DNA of 7,119 nucleotides from Chloroflexota bacterium (GTDB lineage: Bacteria > Chloroflexota > Limnocylindria > Limnocylindrales > CSP1-4): NCBI GenBank assembly GCA_030271555.1, contig JARXKQ010000053.1, positions 1-7,119 on the forward strand. Reading direction: 5' to 3'. Position 1 is the stretch's first letter. Each line of letters begins with the position of its first letter. This document shows, piece after piece, positions 5,021 through 7,119 of the stretch. The notes below the pieces were generated by a model. That model did not search any database. It worked only from the letters and a program-made list of their open reading frames with translations, and was not told the origin of the DNA. A program made the translations under genes and the position numbers.

Positions 5021-5052
5021 AAAGGCCGGGCCGCGAGGCCCGGCCTTTTGTG
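5021..5052 (+). terminator. Intrinsic terminator between convergent genes
   Basis: A perfect 12-base-pair stem (AAAGGCCGGGCC at 5021-5032 with its complement at 5037-5048) closes a GCGA loop of the stable GNRA type and runs into TTTTGTGTT on the plus strand. It ends repeat gene 2. On the minus strand the A/T end of the stem gives only a short TTT, so it may also stop transcription from the purH side, less efficiently. Confidence 0.93.
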
Positions 5053-5069
5053 TTGCCGCTAGGCGCTGA

Positions 5070-5483
5070 TCAGTCGGGCGAGCCCATCTCCTCGTAGGGC
5101 ACGTCGGCGGCGGTCGGATCGGCGGCCGGCGAATCGGCGGGCTGGTCGCCCGTCATGTGGGTCGGGTGATCGGCCATCATGTCGGCGGCCGCCCCCTCGC
5201 GCGGTTTGCGCAGGTCAGCGGCGACTTCCTTGGAGCGCGCCGCAAGCTTCTGGCCGGCAACTTCAGTCATGCCGGCGGCCCTGTGAGCCAGCGGACCGGC
5301 CTTTGTGCCGGCAACCGCGGCCAGCTCGGCTGCCTTTGCGGCGACCTCGCGCATGACCGGGCCGGCCTGGGTGGCCAGGGTGTCAATCATCTGCTGGAGC
5401 TGCACCAGCATCTCGCGGCCGGCGCGCGGCTTGTCGCCGCTATCGGCCATGTTCTCGTTGGTCTGAGTCTGGTTCTCGTCCAT
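5070..5483 (-). CDS. Small Ala-rich helical protein downstream of purH (137 aa), unknown function
   Basis: No family is recognised. Seen: a polar, acidic N-terminus (residues 1-22, Asn/Gln/Asp rich), then a long Ala-rich amphipathic helix region (about 23-95: VQLQQMIDTLATQ, REVAAKAAELAAVAG, AGQKLAARSKEVAADLR). It ends in a disordered acidic tail with several Met and His (DMMADHPTHM) and many Asp/Ala/Pro. No signal peptide, membrane segment or Cys is present. The helical part recalls YtxH- or apolipoprotein-like stress proteins in composition only. ATG 5481-5483 comes 9 bases after the purH stop, so the gene is very likely in the purH transcript. Its ribosome-binding site is poor, which suggests translational coupling. 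Codon usage looks like its neighbours. The continuous frame and operon position support a real gene, but not a function. Confidence 0.7.
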   Translation of the reverse strand: MDENQTQTNENMADSGDKPRAGREMLVQLQQMIDTLATQAGPVMREVAAKAAELAAVAGTKAGPLAHRAAGMTEVAGQKLAARSKEVAADLRKPREGAAADMMADHPTHMTGDQPADSPAADPTAADVPYEEMGSPD

Positions 5484-5492
5484 GGCCCGATT

Positions 5493-7119
5493 CTAATGCC
5501 GGAAGTGGCGCGTTCCTGTGAGAAGCATTGCGGCGCCGGCGGCATCCGCTGCAGCAACGACCTCCGCGTCACGTTGTGAGCCGCCGGGTTGGACGAAGGC
5601 GGTGACGCCGGCCTGCGCGCACACCTCGAGCGCGTCGGGGAACGGGTAGAACGCGTCGCTGGCGCAAACCGCGCCCGCCGCACGGTCGGGACCGGCCTTC
5701 GCAACAGCGAGGCGGGCGCTGTCGACGCGGCTCATCTGGCCGGCGCCCACGCCGACGACCGCACGGCCCTTCACGAGCACGATGGCGTTCGACTTGACGT
5801 GCCGGCAAACGCGCCACGCCAGCTCGAGCGCGGCGCGCTCGTCGTGGGTGGGCGAGCGCTTGGTCGCGACCGTCCAATGCGTTGGGTCATCTTGAGCCAC
5901 GTCAGCCTCGGTCACCAGGATGGCGCCGCCGGCGCTCCGCAACTCCATCCCGGCCACCGGAGGCGCGCCCAGGCCCGGATCGAGGAGCACTCTCAGGTTT
6001 GGCTTCTTGCCCAGGATTGCGAGCCCGTCGGGCGTGATATCCGGCGCCACGACGACCTCGAGAAAGATCGCGGTCAATTTCTCGGCCAGTGGCGCGTCGA
6101 TCGGTCCGGTCAGCGCCACCACGCCGCCGAAGGCGCTCGCCGGATCCCCCGCCAGCGCCCCGTCCCAGGCGCTCAACAGGTCACCGGCTTCGGCAACGCC
6201 ACACGGATTGGCGTGTTTGACGATCACGCAGCCAGGGGCGCGCAGGTCGCGCGCCAATCCTGTGGCCGCGGCGGCGTCGAGGATGTTGTTGTAGGAGAGA
6301 GGCTTGCCCTGCTGCAGCAACGGGCCAGTCGAGAAGGCGCCCGGCGCCAGCTCGACGCCGCTCGCGAGATACAGCGCGGCCGACTGATGCGGGTTCTCGC
6401 CATAGCGCAGCTCCTGCACCCGCGCCAGGTCGAGCGCCAGCCGGCCGGGCAGCTCGATCCGCTTCCACCAGCGGCGCGACAGAATGTCCGCGATCAAACC
6501 GTCGTACCCGGCGGTCAACCGGAAGGCGGCCGCGGCCAGCTCGCGCCGCATGTCATGGCTCAGCCCTCCCCCGTGGCCCAGCTCGAGCAAAACGGCGTCG
6601 TACTGTGCCGGATCGGTGACGATGCCCACGCTCTCGTGGTTCTTCGCCGCCGCCCTGACCAAAGTCGGGCCGCCGATGTCGATCTGCTCGATCAGCTCGT
6701 CGTCGCTGATGCCCGCTTGCGCCGCCGCCTTGGCGAACTGATAGAGATTGACGACGACGAGCTCGAACGGCTCGATCATCTCTGCCGCCAGCTGGGCGCG
6801 GTGGTCATCGAGCCGCTGATCGGCCAGCACGCCCGCGGCAATTCGCGGGTGGAGCGTCTTGACCCGGCCGTCGAGCATCTCGGGGAAACCCGTCACGTCG
6901 GCGACGTCCGTTACTGCCAGGCCCGCCTCGCGCAAGGTGCGCGCCGTGCCACCGGTCGAGACGAGCTCAAAGCCGATGCCGGCCAGGCGCGTGGCGAAAG
7001 CGGCCAAGCCGTTCTTGTCCGAGACCGAAAGCAGGGCCCGCCGTGGCCGCGGCAGACCGTCCGCGCGCTGCCAGTCGACTACAGCCTTCTTGTCGGTAAC
7101 GGTGATCGCCCCCGCCAGT
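5493..7119 (-). CDS. purH: Bifunctional AICAR transformylase / IMP cyclohydrolase, 5' end beyond the window
   Basis: Catalyses the last two steps of de novo IMP synthesis: formyl transfer from 10-formyl-THF to AICAR, then cyclisation to IMP, in the cytosol. Seen, in order: the IMP cyclohydrolase (MGS-like) domain with RRALLSVSDKNGL, FELVSTGGTARTLREAG, VTGFPEMLDGRVKTLHPRI and NLYQFAKA...IDIGGPTLVRAAAKNH. The transformylase domain follows with LRYGENPHQSAALY, GKPLSYNNILDAAAA, VKHANPCGVA (Lys-His pair near 6212-6217), DPASAFGGVV, RHVKSNAIVLVKG, VGVGAGQMSRVDSA, SDAFYPFPDALE and the C-terminal QPGGSQRD...TGTRHFRH. All landmarks of a working enzyme are present. The conserved N-terminus lies upstream of the only in-frame TTG (7005-7007), and no ATG or GTG appears in frame up to the edge. 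The protein therefore begins outside the window, with at least 25 additional residues before RRALLSV (see finding). The small gene at 5070-5483 follows closely. Confidence 0.97.
   Translation of the reverse strand, partial: LAGAITVTDKKAVVDWQRADGLPRPRRALLSVSDKNGLAAFATRLAGIGFELVSTGGTARTLREAGLAVTDVADVTGFPEMLDGRVKTLHPRIAAGVLADQRLDDHRAQLAAEMIEPFELVVVNLYQFAKAAAQAGISDDELIEQIDIGGPTLVRAAAKNHESVGIVTDPAQYDAVLLELGHGGGLSHDMRRELAAAAFRLTAGYDGLIADILSRRWWKRIELPGRLALDLARVQELRYGENPHQSAALYLASGVELAPGAFSTGPLLQQGKPLSYNNILDAAAATGLARDLRAPGCVIVKHANPCGVAEAGDLLSAWDGALAGDPASAFGGVVALTGPIDAPLAEKLTAIFLEVVVAPDITPDGLAILGKKPNLRVLLDPGLGAPPVAGMELRSAGGAILVTEADVAQDDPTHWTVATKRSPTHDERAALELAWRVCRHVKSNAIVLVKGRAVVGVGAGQMSRVDSARLAVAKAGPDRAAGAVCASDAFYPFPDALEVCAQAGVTAFVQPGGSQRDAEVVAAADAAGAAMLLTGTRHFRH

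Overview
The window is GC-rich DNA with tightly packed genes, some starting at GTG or TTG. A soil-type, high-GC bacterium such as a member of Chloroflexota or a deep-branching Actinomycetota is a reasonable guess. It rests only on composition and on gene types such as a transporter carrying a cyclic-nucleotide-binding domain; no marker in the window fixes the taxonomy.

Layout, left to right. (a) 1-496, minus strand: the N-terminal part of a subtilisin-type (S8) serine peptidase that runs off the left edge. (b) 497-674: a gap with two small inverted repeats. (c) 675-1448, minus: a GAF-domain protein. (d) 1470-1928, minus: a 152-residue protein built almost wholly of octapeptide repeats (consensus G-A-S-S/N-A-K-T/N-L/M/Y). 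(e) 1929-2108: a gap holding a strong ribosome-binding site and a large palindrome that resembles a Crp-family operator. (f) 2109-2801, minus: a Crp/Fnr-family regulator. (g) 2804-4492, minus: a major facilitator superfamily (MFS) transporter fused to a C-terminal cyclic-nucleotide-binding domain, ending 2 bases before the regulator begins. (h) 4493-4638: a divergent promoter region with a second, weaker Crp-type site. (i) 4639-5001, plus: a second octapeptide-repeat protein (120 residues) with the same repeat order but a different, charged C-terminal tail. (j) 5021-5048: a textbook intrinsic terminator between convergent genes. (k) 5070-5483, minus: a small Ala-rich helical protein of unknown function. 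(l) 5493-7119, minus: purH, incomplete at its 5' end and apparently fused in frame to something upstream that looks like a PurN tail.

The accessory part is 1-5001. Five minus-strand genes (MFS-cNMP, Crp, repeat protein 1, GAF, S8 peptidase) lie head to tail, and repeat protein 2 diverges from them. Both repeat genes have a Crp-type inverted repeat about 100-140 bases upstream and share a CACAGGGAG ribosome-binding leader. The repeat module is kept at the protein level while its codons have drifted. My inference is a nucleotide-sensing system (two cNMP domains and a GAF domain) that makes, and may process and export, repeat polypeptides. I recognise no described system with this make-up, and no peptide-modifying enzyme is visible in the window. 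The right part, from 5070 on, is ordinary purine biosynthesis with one small passenger gene.
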